This document shows, in pieces, positions 17,284 to 27,716 of a stretch of 61,075 bases of DNA. The stretch is taken from contig JAFRUR010000086.1 in NCBI GenBank assembly GCA_017438775.1, positions 1 through 61,075 of the forward strand, in the 5' to 3' direction. How positions within the stretch are numbered: the stretch's first letter is position 1; every line of letters begins with the position of its first letter. The DNA is from Lachnospiraceae bacterium (GTDB lineage: Bacteria; Bacillota; Clostridia; Lachnospirales; Lachnospiraceae). A program made the position numbers and the translations under genes. The notes beneath the pieces were generated by a model. It had not been told where the DNA came from. It searched no databases and saw nothing but the letters and a program-made list of their open reading frames with translations.

Positions 17284-18492
17284 ATGTACAGGATCAACCC
17301 GCACTACGCGAAACTGACCGGAAGCTACCTGTTCTCTACGGTGGCGCAGAAACAGCACGCATTCCAGGACGCCCATCCGGAAGTGGAAGTCATCCGCCTG
17401 TCCATCGGCGACGTGACCCAGCCGCTGGCGCCCGCCGTCATCGCCGCCCTGCATGAGGGCGTGGACGAGATGAGCCGTGCCGAGACGTTCAAGGGCTACG
17501 CGCCGGATCTGGGCTACGCCTTCCTGCGCGAGACCATCGTGGAGCACGATTACAAGGCCCGCGGCTGCCACGTCGAGGCGGACGAGGTCTTCGTCAGCGA
17601 CGGCGCGAAATGCGACTGCGGCAACATCCAGGAGCTCTTCGTGCCGGAGAGCCGGATCGCGGTCTGCGACCCGGTCTATCCCGTCTATGTGGACTCCAAC
17701 GTCATGGCGGGACGCACCGGCGTGTGCGACCCGAAGACGGGCCGCTACGAGGGCGTCATCTACATGCCCTGCACGCGCGAAAACGGCTTCAAGCCGGAGT
17801 TCCCGAAGGAGACGCCGGACCTCATTTATCTGTGCTTCCCGAACAACCCCATCGGCGGGGTCCTGACCAAAGAGGAACTTCAGGGATGGGTGGACTACGC
17901 CCTGCGCGTCGGCGCCATCATCCTGTACGATTCCGCGTACGAGGCCTTCATCGGCGAGGAGGGCATCCCGCACAGCATCTACGAGTGCGAGGGGGCGCGC
18001 GGCTGCGCGATCGAGTTCCGCTCCTTCTCGAAGACCGCGGGCTTTACCGGCCTGCGCCTCGGATACACCGTCATCCCGAAGGATCTGAAGGAACTGCACG
18101 ACATGTGGGCGCGCCGCCACGGCACCAAGTACAACGGGGCTCCCTATATCGTTCAGAAGGCGGGCGCGGCGGTCTACACGCCGGAGGGACAGCGCCAGAT
18201 CTTCGAGACCATCGGCTACTACAAGCGCAACGCGCAGGTCATCCTGGACGGCGTCAGGGCGGCCGGCTACTACGCCGTGGGCGGGACCAACTCCCCCTAC
18301 GTCTGGTACGCGGTGCCGGAGGGCATGACCAGCTGGGGCTACTTCGATTACCTGCTTGAGAAGGCCGGCGTGGTCTGCACCCCGGGCAGCGGCTTCGGTC
18401 CGAGCGGAGAAGGCTACGTGCGCCTGACGGCCTTCGGCGACTATCAGAAGACCGTGGAGGCGGTGGAACGCATCCGTCGTCTGGGTGCATAA
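17284..18492 (+). CDS. dapL: LL-diaminopimelate aminotransferase (402 aa)
   Basis: Fold-type I PLP aminotransferase that makes LL-DAP directly from tetrahydrodipicolinate. N-terminal MYRINPHYAKLTGSYLF, FKGYAPDLGY, SDGAKCDCGN and the PLP lysine in SFSKTAGFTGLRLGYT match DapL rather than general aspartate aminotransferases. The length is right for the family. Its coupling with dapF shows that this organism uses the DapL variant of the pathway. Confidence 0.95.
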   Translation: MYRINPHYAKLTGSYLFSTVAQKQHAFQDAHPEVEVIRLSIGDVTQPLAPAVIAALHEGVDEMSRAETFKGYAPDLGYAFLRETIVEHDYKARGCHVEADEVFVSDGAKCDCGNIQELFVPESRIAVCDPVYPVYVDSNVMAGRTGVCDPKTGRYEGVIYMPCTRENGFKPEFPKETPDLIYLCFPNNPIGGVLTKEELQGWVDYALRVGAIILYDSAYEAFIGEEGIPHSIYECEGARGCAIEFRSFSKTAGFTGLRLGYTVIPKDLKELHDMWARRHGTKYNGAPYIVQKAGAAVYTPEGQRQIFETIGYYKRNAQVILDGVRAAGYYAVGGTNSPYVWYAVPEGMTSWGYFDYLLEKAGVVCTPGSGFGPSGEGYVRLTAFGDYQKTVEAVERIRRLGA

Positions 18493-18534
18493 AAACCGTC
18501 CCGTTCGCAGCTTGGTTTTGGTCATAACTTGCGA

Positions 18535-18563
18535 TGGACAAGAACGTCCGGCGCAGGTAAAAT
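18535..18563 (+). promoter_or_regulatory. eno promoter
   Basis: TGGACA (18535-18540), 17-base spacer, TAAAAT (18558-18563), 78 bases before the enolase ATG. Confidence 0.65.
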
Positions 18564-18634
18564 AGACACGGGTCCGGACGGCTTTCAGACCGGCCGCCCC
18601 GCAAATACGCAAGTCTTATCTTATTAGGAGGTAA

Positions 18635-19942
<1,308 letters not shown>

Positions 19943-20020
19943 GCCCGGAACATTCTGAACCATCCTGCCGGCCGCGCGCCGGCGGGCGGTCTCCCGCTGA
20001 GCGGGGAGGAGGAAATGCGA

Positions 20021-20182
20021 ATGGATAACTATGTCTGCACTGTCTGCGGATACGTCTACGAGCCGGAAAACGGAGATCCCGAGAACGGCATCGATCCCGG
20101 CACGCCTTTTGAGGATCTGCCTGACGGATGGGTCTGCCCGCTCTGCGGCGTCGGCAAGGACGAGTTCGCCAAGGAAGAGTAA
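20021..20182 (+). CDS. Rubredoxin (53 aa)
   Basis: Iron-sulphur electron carrier. Two C-x2-C-G knuckles (CTVCGYVY and [11 protein letters not shown]) with the conserved [18 protein letters not shown] in between. Length and acidity are typical. The ATG at 20021 is chosen over the ATG six bases upstream because GGAGGAGG is then 8 bases away. Ends 45 bases before a terminator. Usually acts with peroxide/superoxide reductases in anaerobes. Confidence 0.96.
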   Translation: MDNYVCTVCGYVYEPENGDPENGIDPGTPFEDLPDGWVCPLCGVGKDEFAKEE

Positions 20183-20226
20183 GTTCTGCAGAAATGCCTG
20201 TGCGGGCGTCTGTCCCGCTTCACAGG

Positions 20227-20262
20227 AGGCCTGTCTGACCCCCGCGGCCGGACAGGCCTTTT
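20227..20262 (+). terminator. Terminator after rubredoxin
   Basis: Nine-base perfect stem AGGCCTGTC/GACAGGCCT followed by TTTT. Confidence 0.8.
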
Positions 20263-20298
20263 GAACACAGGCCGGGAAACAGCACAAGAGGTTGATAT

Positions 20299-20796
20299 TT
20301 GTACAGCTGGTTTCATCTGACGAAGAAAGAAGAGAGGCGTCTTAAGGCGCTTCTTGCACCATATCTGCAGGATGAGCGCGTGCAGAGCATGCGGGTGTTC
20401 GCGCAGCACGGAGGGACGGACACCCTGACCCACGTGTGGCACGTGACGCGGCTTTCGTATCTCTGGAACCGGCGCCTTCACCTGGGCGCGGACGAATCCG
20501 TCCTGACGACGGGCGCGCTCCTGCACGACTTTTATCTGTATGACTGGCACGTTCCGGACAGGAGCCGGCGCGGCCTTCACGGCTACACGCACCCGCGCGC
20601 GGCCTGTGTGACGGCGGTGGAGGCTTTTGACATCGGCGAGCGTGAGCAGCAGGTGATCCTGTCGCACATGTGGCCGCTGACGCTGCGGACCGTGCCGCGC
20701 TCCCGCGAGGCCTGGATCGTGTGCCTGGCGGACAAGGCCTGCTCCCTGAAAGAAACGGTATGCAGGGGGAAAAGGAGAAGCAAGATATGTGGCTGA
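20299..20796 (+). CDS. HD-domain phosphohydrolase-like protein (165 aa)
   Basis: HD-superfamily metal site residues are visible: H-x3-H region in THVWHVTRLS, the HD pair in LLHDFYLYDWH, then THPRAA and a later D in LADKACS. Probably a phosphohydrolase on a nucleotide or similar substrate. It starts with TTG at 20299, with AGAGG 7 bases upstream. The stop overlaps the next gene by 10 bases. Substrate not predictable. Confidence 0.82.
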   Translation: MYSWFHLTKKEERRLKALLAPYLQDERVQSMRVFAQHGGTDTLTHVWHVTRLSYLWNRRLHLGADESVLTTGALLHDFYLYDWHVPDRSRRGLHGYTHPRAACVTAVEAFDIGEREQQVILSHMWPLTLRTVPRSREAWIVCLADKACSLKETVCRGKRRSKICG

Positions 20797-21767
20797 GCCG
20801 GTATTTTCTCTGGTTTCTGGGCTTCGGCCTTTTGGGTTGGATCTATGAGACGTCCTATGTGACCATCAAGGAAAAGAAGTGGTCGAACCGGGGGTTCCTG
20901 TTCGGACCGGTGCTCCCGATCTACGGGGTCGGCGCGGCCCTGATCTGCGCGGTCGTGGAGTTCGTTCTGAAGGACGGCTACACCTGGTGGCAGATCTTCC
21001 TGATCTCGTACCTGGGGAGCGTCGTGCTGGAGTACAGCACGCACTGGACTTTGGAAAAACTGTTTCACGCGTACTGGTGGGACTACCGCGATATGCCGCT
21101 CAACATCAACGGGCGCGTGTGCGTGCCCGCGTCGATCGCCTTCGGCCTGGCGGGACTTCTGGTGGTCTACGTGCTCTATCCCGCGGCGGAGGCTGTCACG
21201 GCGGGAATCTCCCCCATCGTGATGGAGCTCCTGGCTCTGATCGGTATGGCGGTGATCGCCGCGGATGCGGCGCTGACGGTGGCTGCGCTCACCAATTTTG
21301 AGAACATGGTGCAGTCGGCGCAGGATGCCCTGAACGCCCACATGGAGCGCTACGTCGCGACCGCGGCGGATGCAGCCCAGAACGCGGCCGCGCGCTTCGA
21401 CGAGGAGCGCGAGCGCTTCTTCGAGAAGACCGTGTCGCACATGGCCGGCCACGCGAACGCGGCCTACCGCAGCGCCTTAAAGCGCGTGAAGGGCCTGCGT
21501 CTGGAGAGCATGTCCTCCGGGGAGAGCGCGAAGCAGAGCGCGCAGGCGCTGTTTGAGCGCCTGACCCGGCGCGTCCGCGAGACCGCGGGCGTTGTGCGCA
21601 CGGCGCTGACGCCGGACCGCGGACCGGAAGAAGCCTATCTGGAGCCGGAAGAGTTTGCGGCAAGAATGGCGGATGAAAACGGGACCGGAGCGAAAGAGGC
21701 CCGCGGCCGGACAGAAACGGATCCGCCAGAAGCCGGAGACTCTGCTCAAAACGTCGGGAAAACCTGA
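20787..21767 (+). CDS. CmpB-like putative ABC permease family membrane protein (326 aa)
   Basis: The N-terminal about 180 residues hold five hydrophobic segments starting MWLSRYFLWFLGFGLLGWIYE, with GFLFGPVLPIYGVGA and WWDYRDMPLNINGRVC, the signature of the ABC_trans_CmpB (DUF1113) family. The C-terminal half is a soluble Ala/Glu/Arg-rich helical domain, probably coiled coil. 'Permease' is a family label; transport is unproven. AAAGGAG precedes the ATG at 20787. Overlap with the HD gene suggests a joint function. Confidence 0.82.
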   Translation: MWLSRYFLWFLGFGLLGWIYETSYVTIKEKKWSNRGFLFGPVLPIYGVGAALICAVVEFVLKDGYTWWQIFLISYLGSVVLEYSTHWTLEKLFHAYWWDYRDMPLNINGRVCVPASIAFGLAGLLVVYVLYPAAEAVTAGISPIVMELLALIGMAVIAADAALTVAALTNFENMVQSAQDALNAHMERYVATAADAAQNAAARFDEERERFFEKTVSHMAGHANAAYRSALKRVKGLRLESMSSGESAKQSAQALFERLTRRVRETAGVVRTALTPDRGPEEAYLEPEEFAARMADENGTGAKEARGRTETDPPEAGDSAQNVGKT

Positions 21768-21891
21768 GGCTTGACTGCAGGGTAAGAACGAAGGGCAGAT
21801 ATGTCTGCCTCAACTATATACCGCGGGGACCGGGATGCCAAGGACCCTGCGCGGCGCAGGGATGCGCCGGAAAGGGACGGAAGAGGAAGCG

Positions 21892-24564
21892 ATGCGGAAA
21901 CTGACGCTGGGACTTTTCGCCCATGTCGACGCCGGCAAGACCAGCCTGGCCGAGGCCATGCTGTACACGTCCGGCGCGCGCAGGGCCCTGGGGAGGGTGG
22001 ACAAACAGGACGCCTTCCTGGATACCCATGCGCTGGAGCGGTCCCGCGGCATCACCATCTTCCTCGGACAGGCGCGGTTTGCGTTCGGGGACACGCAGTT
22101 CACGCTTCTGGACACGCCCGGGCACACGGACTTTTCCGCGGAGACGGAGCGCGCCATGCAGGTGCTGGACGCTGCGGTCCTTATCGTGTCCGGCCCGGCC
22201 GGGGTGCAGAGCCACACCAGGACCCTGTGGCGGCTTCTTGCGCGCTACGGCGTGCCGACCTTCGTGTTCGTCAACAAGATGGATTCCCCGGACGTGTCCG
22301 CGGAGGAGGTCCTGGCGCAGATGCGCGAGATCCTCGGAGACGGAATCGTGGATTTCTCCCGCGGAACGGACGGAGCGGAGTTCGCCGAGGAGGCCGCCCT
22401 GTGCGGCGAGGAACTCATGGAGACCGTCCTCGCCGGGAAAACTCCCGATGCGGCGATGCTGCGCCGGGCCGTCACGCGCCGCGAGATCTTCCCCTGCTAT
22501 TTCGGGAGCGCCACGCGCTGCGAGGGCGCCGATGCCCTTCTGGCGGGACTGGACGCGTACGGGCCGGAGCCGGCCTATGAGGCGGAACCCGGCGGCCGCG
22601 TCTACAAGATCACCCACGAGGACGGGGTGCGCGTGACGCACCTCAAGGTTCTGGGCGGGACCCTGAAGGTGCGGGACGTCTTCCCCGGCACCCAGGAAAA
22701 GATCGGACAGATCCGGCGCTACGCCGGAGGGAAATATGAACTTGTGACCGAGGCTGCCGCGGGAGAGATCTGCGGTATCCCCGGTCTTTCGGATACCCGG
22801 GCCGGACAGGCCTTCGGGAGCGCGCCGGAGGGAATCACCCCCGCGCTTACACCGGTCCTGCGCTTCGACATCCTCCTTCCGGAGGGGCTCGACGCGGCGC
22901 AGGCCTGGCCGAAACTGCGCGAGATCGGGGAGGAGCAGCCGGAGATGGCCGTTTCCTTTGACGAGCGCTCCGGCCGCATCCGCGCCCTGCTGATGGGAAA
23001 GATTCAGTGCGAGGTGCTGCGTGACGAGGCGCTCTCGCGGTTCGGCTGGGAGATCGGCTTCGCCGATGCGGGCGTCGCCTACCGCGAGACCATCGCGGCC
23101 CCCGCGGAGGGCGTGGGTCACTACGAGCCCCTGCGCCATTACGCGGAGGTCCACCTCCTGCTGGAGCCCGGCGCGCCCGGGAGCGGCCTCGTCTTCGGGG
23201 CCGCCGTGCGCACGGACGACCTGGAGGAGCGCTGGCAGCGGCTCATCCTCACGCATCTGAAGGAGAAGGAGCATCTGGGCGTGCTGACCGGCGCACCCGT
23301 CACCGATATGCGGATCACGCTGATCGCGGGCCGCGCCCACGAGAAGCACACCGAGGGCGGGGATTTCCGGCAGGCGACCTACCGCGCTGTGCGCCAGGGC
23401 CTCATGGAGGCCGGCACCGTTCTTCTGGAGCCCGTTTACGCCTTTACCCTGGCCGTGCCGGAGCGGTGCGTCGGGCGTGCCATGACCGACATCGAGCGCC
23501 GGGGTGGGAGCTTTTCCGCGCCGCACGTGCGCGGCGGCGAGGCTGTCCTCGAGGGGAAGGGGCCGGCCGCGACGCTGCAGAACTATCAGGCCGAGGTGAG
23601 TGCCTACACCGGAGGCGAGGGCCATTTTTCCGTGAGTTTCGCAGGCTACGAGCCCTGCCGGAACGCGGAGGAGGTCGCGGAGCAGACCGGGTACGACGCG
23701 GAGGCCGACACGGACAACCCCTGCGGCTCCATCTTCTGTTCGCACGGCGCGGGCTATTACGTCCCCTGGGATGAGGTGCCCTCCTTTATGCATGTGGACA
23801 GCGGCCTGGGCTATTACCGCAGGCGCCCGGCACAGGACGAATTTGCGGATGCCGGCGCCCCTGCGGAGCCGGAGAGGAGCTACGCGTCCTACGCCGCGGA
23901 GAACGAGGAGCTGAAGGCGATCTTCGAGCGGACCTACGGGCCCGTAAAGGTCCGCGTGGGCGACTGGGACCGCCCGCCGGCGCCGCCTCGCCCGGAAAAA
24001 CCCTACGTCTACAAAGAGCGAAAGCCTGTCAAAGAGTATCTCCTGGTGGACGGCTACAACGTGATCTTTGCCTGGCCCGACCTCAACGCTCTGGCCGCGC
24101 AGGATCTGGGGGCGGCGCGCGGGAAGCTGCTGGACATCCTGGCGGATTACCGCGGGATGCGCGGGTGCGAGATCATCCTGGTCTTTGATGCCTACCGCGT
24201 GCAGGGGCATGCGGAGGAGGTGTTTTCCCGGCATGACGTCTACGTGGTCTATACCCGGGAGGCGGAGACCGCGGACCGCTACATCGAGCGCACCGCGCAC
24301 GAGATCGGGCACCGCTACCGTGTGACCGTGGCCACCTCCGACGGGGTGGAGCAGGTGATCATCCGCGGGGCGGGCTGCGCCCTGCTTTCCGCGCGGGACC
24401 TCGCCGAGGAGATCGCCCGCGCCAAAGACAGGCTCCGGGAGGAGCATCTGGACAAACACGCCGCGGGCCGCGTCACCGTGGCCGACGCCCTGTCCGAGGA
24501 GGCGAGGCGGGCGCTGCGGGAGGCCGCGGAAGAGGAGCGCTCCGGAGGGGCGTCCGGGATCTGA
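21892..24564 (+). CDS. TetM/EF-G-like translational GTPase fused to a C-terminal Rae1/YacP-type NYN domain (890 aa)
   Basis: Residues 1 to about 640 form a translational GTPase: G1 AHVDAGKTS, switch ERSRGITIF, DTPGHTDF, NKMD, then EF-G domains II-V. The closest architecture is the tetracycline ribosomal protection family. From about residue 700 a second domain begins with EYLLVDGYNVIFAWPDL and includes IILVFDAYRV and TADRYIERTAHEIG, matching YacP/Rae1 NYN nucleases that cut mRNA in the ribosomal A site. The start at 21892 (GAGGAAGC before ATG) puts the GTPase motif at the N-terminus; an in-frame ATG at 21835 has no SD. Annotation simply as a Tet resistance gene would be misleading; a ribosome rescue or mRNA-cleavage factor is an inference from the fusion. 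Confidence 0.88.
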   Translation: MRKLTLGLFAHVDAGKTSLAEAMLYTSGARRALGRVDKQDAFLDTHALERSRGITIFLGQARFAFGDTQFTLLDTPGHTDFSAETERAMQVLDAAVLIVSGPAGVQSHTRTLWRLLARYGVPTFVFVNKMDSPDVSAEEVLAQMREILGDGIVDFSRGTDGAEFAEEAALCGEELMETVLAGKTPDAAMLRRAVTRREIFPCYFGSATRCEGADALLAGLDAYGPEPAYEAEPGGRVYKITHEDGVRVTHLKVLGGTLKVRDVFPGTQEKIGQIRRYAGGKYELVTEAAAGEICGIPGLSDTRAGQAFGSAPEGITPALTPVLRFDILLPEGLDAAQAWPKLREIGEEQPEMAVSFDERSGRIRALLMGKIQCEVLRDEALSRFGWEIGFADAGVAYRETIAAPAEGVGHYEPLRHYAEVHLLLEPGAPGSGLVFGAAVRTDDLEERWQRLILTHLKEKEHLGVLTGAPVTDMRITLIAGRAHEKHTEGGDFRQATYRAVRQGLMEAGTVLLEPVYAFTLAVPERCVGRAMTDIERRGGSFSAPHVRGGEAVLEGKGPAATLQNYQAEVSAYTGGEGHFSVSFAGYEPCRNAEEVAEQTGYDAEADTDNPCGSIFCSHGAGYYVPWDEVPSFMHVDSGLGYYRRRPAQDEFADAGAPAEPERSYASYAAENEELKAIFERTYGPVKVRVGDWDRPPAPPRPEKPYVYKERKPVKEYLLVDGYNVIFAWPDLNALAAQDLGAARGKLLDILADYRGMRGCEIILVFDAYRVQGHAEEVFSRHDVYVVYTREAETADRYIERTAHEIGHRYRVTVATSDGVEQVIIRGAGCALLSARDLAEEIARAKDRLREEHLDKHAAGRVTVADALSEEARRALREAAEEERSGGASGI

Positions 24565-24713
24565 AGTTTGACAGTCCCGGGAGCTTTCGGGCGCGGAACG
24601 GAGACGGCTCTGTCTGGCTGCAGCCGAAGCCGGACAGGGGGCCTGCCGACAGGATCGATCCGAAGAGGGAATGATCCGAAGAGAAGAGCAGGCCCGGCCC
24701 GGCGAGTTTTGAC

Positions 24714-24741
24714 TTGATAGGCCCTGTCAAATTGCTATAAT
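24714..24741 (+). promoter_or_regulatory. Promoter of the O-acetylhomoserine sulfhydrylase gene
   Basis: TTGATA (24714-24719), 16-base spacer, TATAAT (24736-24741). The leader to the ATG is short (about 55 bases), so there is no room for a SAM riboswitch or T-box downstream of it. Confidence 0.7.
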
Positions 24742-24802
24742 AAGTAAATCAGGGAATGTGCGGGCCGCGGAAGAGGCGGCGCGCAAAGAGGAGGGAGAGC
24801 AT

Positions 24803-26080
24803 ATGAAACTCGGAACCAAGTGTGTGCAGGAGGGCTATACGCCCGGCAACGGAGAACCGCGCCAGATCCCGATCATCCAGTCCACGACCTTCAAGTACGA
24901 CACCAGCGAGGACATGGGCAAACTTTTTGATCTGGAAGCCAGCGGATATTTCTACACGCGTCTGCAGAACCCGACCAACGATCACGTCGCCGCGAAGATC
25001 GCGGCGCTCGAGGGCGGTACCGCGGCCATGCTCACTTCGTCCGGACAGGCGGCCAGCTTTTTCTCCCTGTTCAATATCTGCGAGTGCGGCAGCCACATCG
25101 TGGCCTCGTCCTCCATCTACGGCGGCACCTTCAACCTGATCGACGTGACCATGCGCAAGATGGGGATCGAAGCCACCTTCGTCTCTCCTGACTGCACGGA
25201 GGAAGAACTTGAGGCGGCCTTCCGCGAGAACACCCGCGCGGTCTTCGGCGAGACCCTGGCGAACCCTGCGCTGACGGTGCTTGATATCGAGAAATTCGCG
25301 GCAGCGGCGAAGCGCCACGGCGTCCCGCTCATTGTGGACAACACCTTCCCGACCCCGGTGAACTGCCGGCCCATCGAGTGGGGTGCGAACATCGTGACCC
25401 ACTCCACCACGAAGTACATGGACGGCCATGGCGTGGCCGTGGGCGGCGCCATCGTGGATGCCGGGACCTTTGACTGGATGGCCCATGCGGACAAGTATCC
25501 GGGCCTGTGCACGCCCGACGAATCCTATCACGGCATCGTCTATGCGGAAAAGTTCGGCATGGGCGGCGCCTTCATCACCAAGGCGACCGCGCAGCTGATG
25601 CGCGACTTCGGCTCCATCCAGTCGCCGCAGAACGCGTTCTATCTCAACCTCGGCCTCGAGAGCCTGCACGTGCGCATGCCGCGCCACGTGGAGAACGGTC
25701 TGGCCGTCGCGAAGTTCCTGGAGAGCCGCCCGGAAGTCAAGGCGGTCCGCTACCCGGGACTGGAGTCCGACCCTTACTACGCCCTCGCGAAGAAGTATAT
25801 GCCGAACGGCACCTGCGGCGTCGTTTCCTTTGAGCTTGCCGGCGGCCGCAAGGCGGCCGAGAAGTTCATGGCAGCCCTGCGTCTCGCGGCCATCGAGACC
25901 CACGTGGCCGACGCGCGGACCTGCTGCCTGAACCCGGCCACTTCCACGCACCGCCAGATGACGGACGAGCAGCTCGCGGCGGCGGGCATCCCCGCCGGCA
26001 TGATCCGCATGTCCTGCGGTCTCGAGGACAAGGACGACCTGATCGCCGACCTCGCGCAGGCGCTGGAGGCCGTGAAGTAA
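24803..26080 (+). CDS. O-acetylhomoserine aminocarboxypropyltransferase / sulfhydrylase (425 aa)
   Basis: PLP enzyme of the Cys/Met metabolism family that makes homocysteine from O-acetylhomoserine and sulfide. The N-terminal TKCVQEGYTPGNGEPR is typical of MetY rather than MetB. The YTRLQNPT-like motif, LEGGTAAMLTSSGQAA and the PLP lysine in HSTTKYMDGHG are intact. Length of 425 fits MetY. AGGAGGG is close upstream of the ATG at 24803. It has its own promoter and a strong terminator. Confidence 0.93.
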   Translation: MKLGTKCVQEGYTPGNGEPRQIPIIQSTTFKYDTSEDMGKLFDLEASGYFYTRLQNPTNDHVAAKIAALEGGTAAMLTSSGQAASFFSLFNICECGSHIVASSSIYGGTFNLIDVTMRKMGIEATFVSPDCTEEELEAAFRENTRAVFGETLANPALTVLDIEKFAAAAKRHGVPLIVDNTFPTPVNCRPIEWGANIVTHSTTKYMDGHGVAVGGAIVDAGTFDWMAHADKYPGLCTPDESYHGIVYAEKFGMGGAFITKATAQLMRDFGSIQSPQNAFYLNLGLESLHVRMPRHVENGLAVAKFLESRPEVKAVRYPGLESDPYYALAKKYMPNGTCGVVSFELAGGRKAAEKFMAALRLAAIETHVADARTCCLNPATSTHRQMTDEQLAAAGIPAGMIRMSCGLEDKDDLIADLAQALEAVK

Positions 26081-26196
26081 GCGCGAATCCATTACGGCCG
26101 CGTGATGAGGAAGGCCTGCGTTCAGACAAAAAAGCGGGACAGGAAGGCATGATCGCTCTTGCCGCCGCGGGAATCGGGCTGTACAATAGAAAAAAG

Positions 26197-26235
26197 GGCC
26201 GTCCGCTGTCCGGCGGGCGGCCTTTCTGTTTTTTT
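26197..26235 (+). terminator. Terminator after the sulfhydrylase gene
   Basis: Ten-base stem GGCCGTCCGC/GCGGGCGGCC followed by TTTCTG and a run of T. Confidence 0.85.
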
Positions 26236-26354
26236 GTTGTTCGAAGGTCTGCGGTGAATCGTGAACAGCCGCAGAGAAAAGGCGTTTGCCGCAGACTCCG
26301 GAAAACGTGTTTTCCGGAAGCCGGCCCGGGAAAGAAGAGAAGGGAGGGGATTCC

Positions 26355-27716
26355 GTGCACAGCAAAAGCGACGTCGACATGACGACCGGCACCATCTGGA
26401 AGCGGATTCTCTCTTTCACTCTGCCTCTTCTGGTAGGAAATCTCTTCCAACAGTTTTACAGCACCGTGGACAGCATCGTGGTGGGCGATTTTGTCGGCGC
26501 GAATGCTCTGGGGGCCGTTGCCGCAACGGCGCAGATCATCAACGCGCTGATCGGTCTCTTCATGGGCTTCACCACCGGTGCGGGCGTGGTGATCTCGCAG
26601 TATTACGGTGCCCGCAGCATCGAATCGATGCGCCGGGCCATCCACACGGCGGTCGTGTTCTCGGTGTTCCTCAGCGTGGTGATGACGGCCCTCGGCGTGT
26701 GTTTCACCCCGTGGATGGTGCGCGCCATGAAAACGCCGGCCGCCATCGCCCCGGAGGCGGTCACTTACCTGCGGATCTACTTCGCGGGAGGCGTCGGCCT
26801 GGTGTTTTACAACATGGGCGCGTCGATCCTGCGCGCGGTGGGCGATTCGCGCCGGCCTCTGTATTTCCTGGTCCTGTCTTCTGTCCTGAACGTCATCCTT
26901 GACCTGGTCTTCGTGATCGCCTTCCGGCTGGGCGTGGCGGGCGTCGGCTATGCGACGATTCTGTCACAGCTCATTTCGGCCCTGGCCATCTTTGCCCTGC
27001 TTTTCCGCACGCAGGACGATTACGGCCTGCGTCTTTCCGAGATGAAGATTCACTGGGCGATGCTGAAAAAGATCGTGGGCGTCGGCCTCCCCACGGGATT
27101 CCAGCAGTCGATCATCGCGTTCTCGAACGTCTTTGTGCTGTCGTATGTGAACGCCTTTGACGCGGCGGCGACGGCCGGCTGGGGGATTCGCCTTCGTCTG
27201 GAGGCGTTCATCTTCCTGCCGGTGCAGTCCATCAGCCTGGCCACGACGACGTTTGTGGGACAGAATGCCGGCGCGGGAAAGCCCGACCGGATCCGCGAAG
27301 GGGTGTCGGTCTCCCTGAAAATGTCGGCTTTGATCACGTTTGTCATCGTCACCGTGCTCTTTGCCTTTGCGCCGCAGGTCTGCCGCGTGTTCAATCAGGA
27401 ACCGGAGGTGGTGGGCTATGCCGTGCTGTTTCTGCGCTGGTCCATCCCCTTTGCGCTGGTCGTCTGCGGCAATCAGATCTATGCCGGCGCCCTGCGCGGC
27501 GTGGGTGACGCCCGGCTCCCGATGCTGGTCATGATCGGCAGCTACGTGCTGCTTCGGCAGGCCTATCTGTATGTAGTCACGAAACTGACGGATTCGGTGA
27601 TCGCCGTGACGCTTGTGTTCCCGCTCGGGTGGACGGTCTGCAGCGTGATCATGTTCCTGATCTTCCACTCGAAGAGGTGGGAGAGAGATCTGATCAGAAG
27701 TATCCCAGCGTCTTGA
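26355..27716 (+). CDS. MATE family efflux transporter, copy 1 (453 aa)
   Basis: Twelve-helix Na+/H+-coupled drug or metabolite exporter. The N-terminal DMTTGTIWKRILSFTLPLLV leads into GNLFQQFYSTVDSIVVG, the standard MATE start; FVGQNAGAGKPDRIREG is the matching second-half motif. The start is GTG at 26355 with GGGAGGGG upstream. It is a clear paralogue of the gene at 49887 with the same orientation, and the two flank the catabolic island. The stop overlaps the convergent AEC gene by 23 bases. Confidence 0.92.
   Translation: MHSKSDVDMTTGTIWKRILSFTLPLLVGNLFQQFYSTVDSIVVGDFVGANALGAVAATAQIINALIGLFMGFTTGAGVVISQYYGARSIESMRRAIHTAVVFSVFLSVVMTALGVCFTPWMVRAMKTPAAIAPEAVTYLRIYFAGGVGLVFYNMGASILRAVGDSRRPLYFLVLSSVLNVILDLVFVIAFRLGVAGVGYATILSQLISALAIFALLFRTQDDYGLRLSEMKIHWAMLKKIVGVGLPTGFQQSIIAFSNVFVLSYVNAFDAAATAGWGIRLRLEAFIFLPVQSISLATTTFVGQNAGAGKPDRIREGVSVSLKMSALITFVIVTVLFAFAPQVCRVFNQEPEVVGYAVLFLRWSIPFALVVCGNQIYAGALRGVGDARLPMLVMIGSYVLLRQAYLYVVTKLTDSVIAVTLVFPLGWTVCSVIMFLIFHSKRWERDLIRSIPAS

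Noticed and set aside
21892-24564. Tetracycline resistance gene
   Set aside because: The GTPase core is TetM-like, but the C-terminal NYN domain and the chromosomal housekeeping context make a dedicated resistance role unsupported.
24565-24802. SAM riboswitch or T-box ahead of the sulfhydrylase gene
   Set aside because: The promoter is only about 60 bases before the start codon and no conserved riboswitch or T-box core is present.
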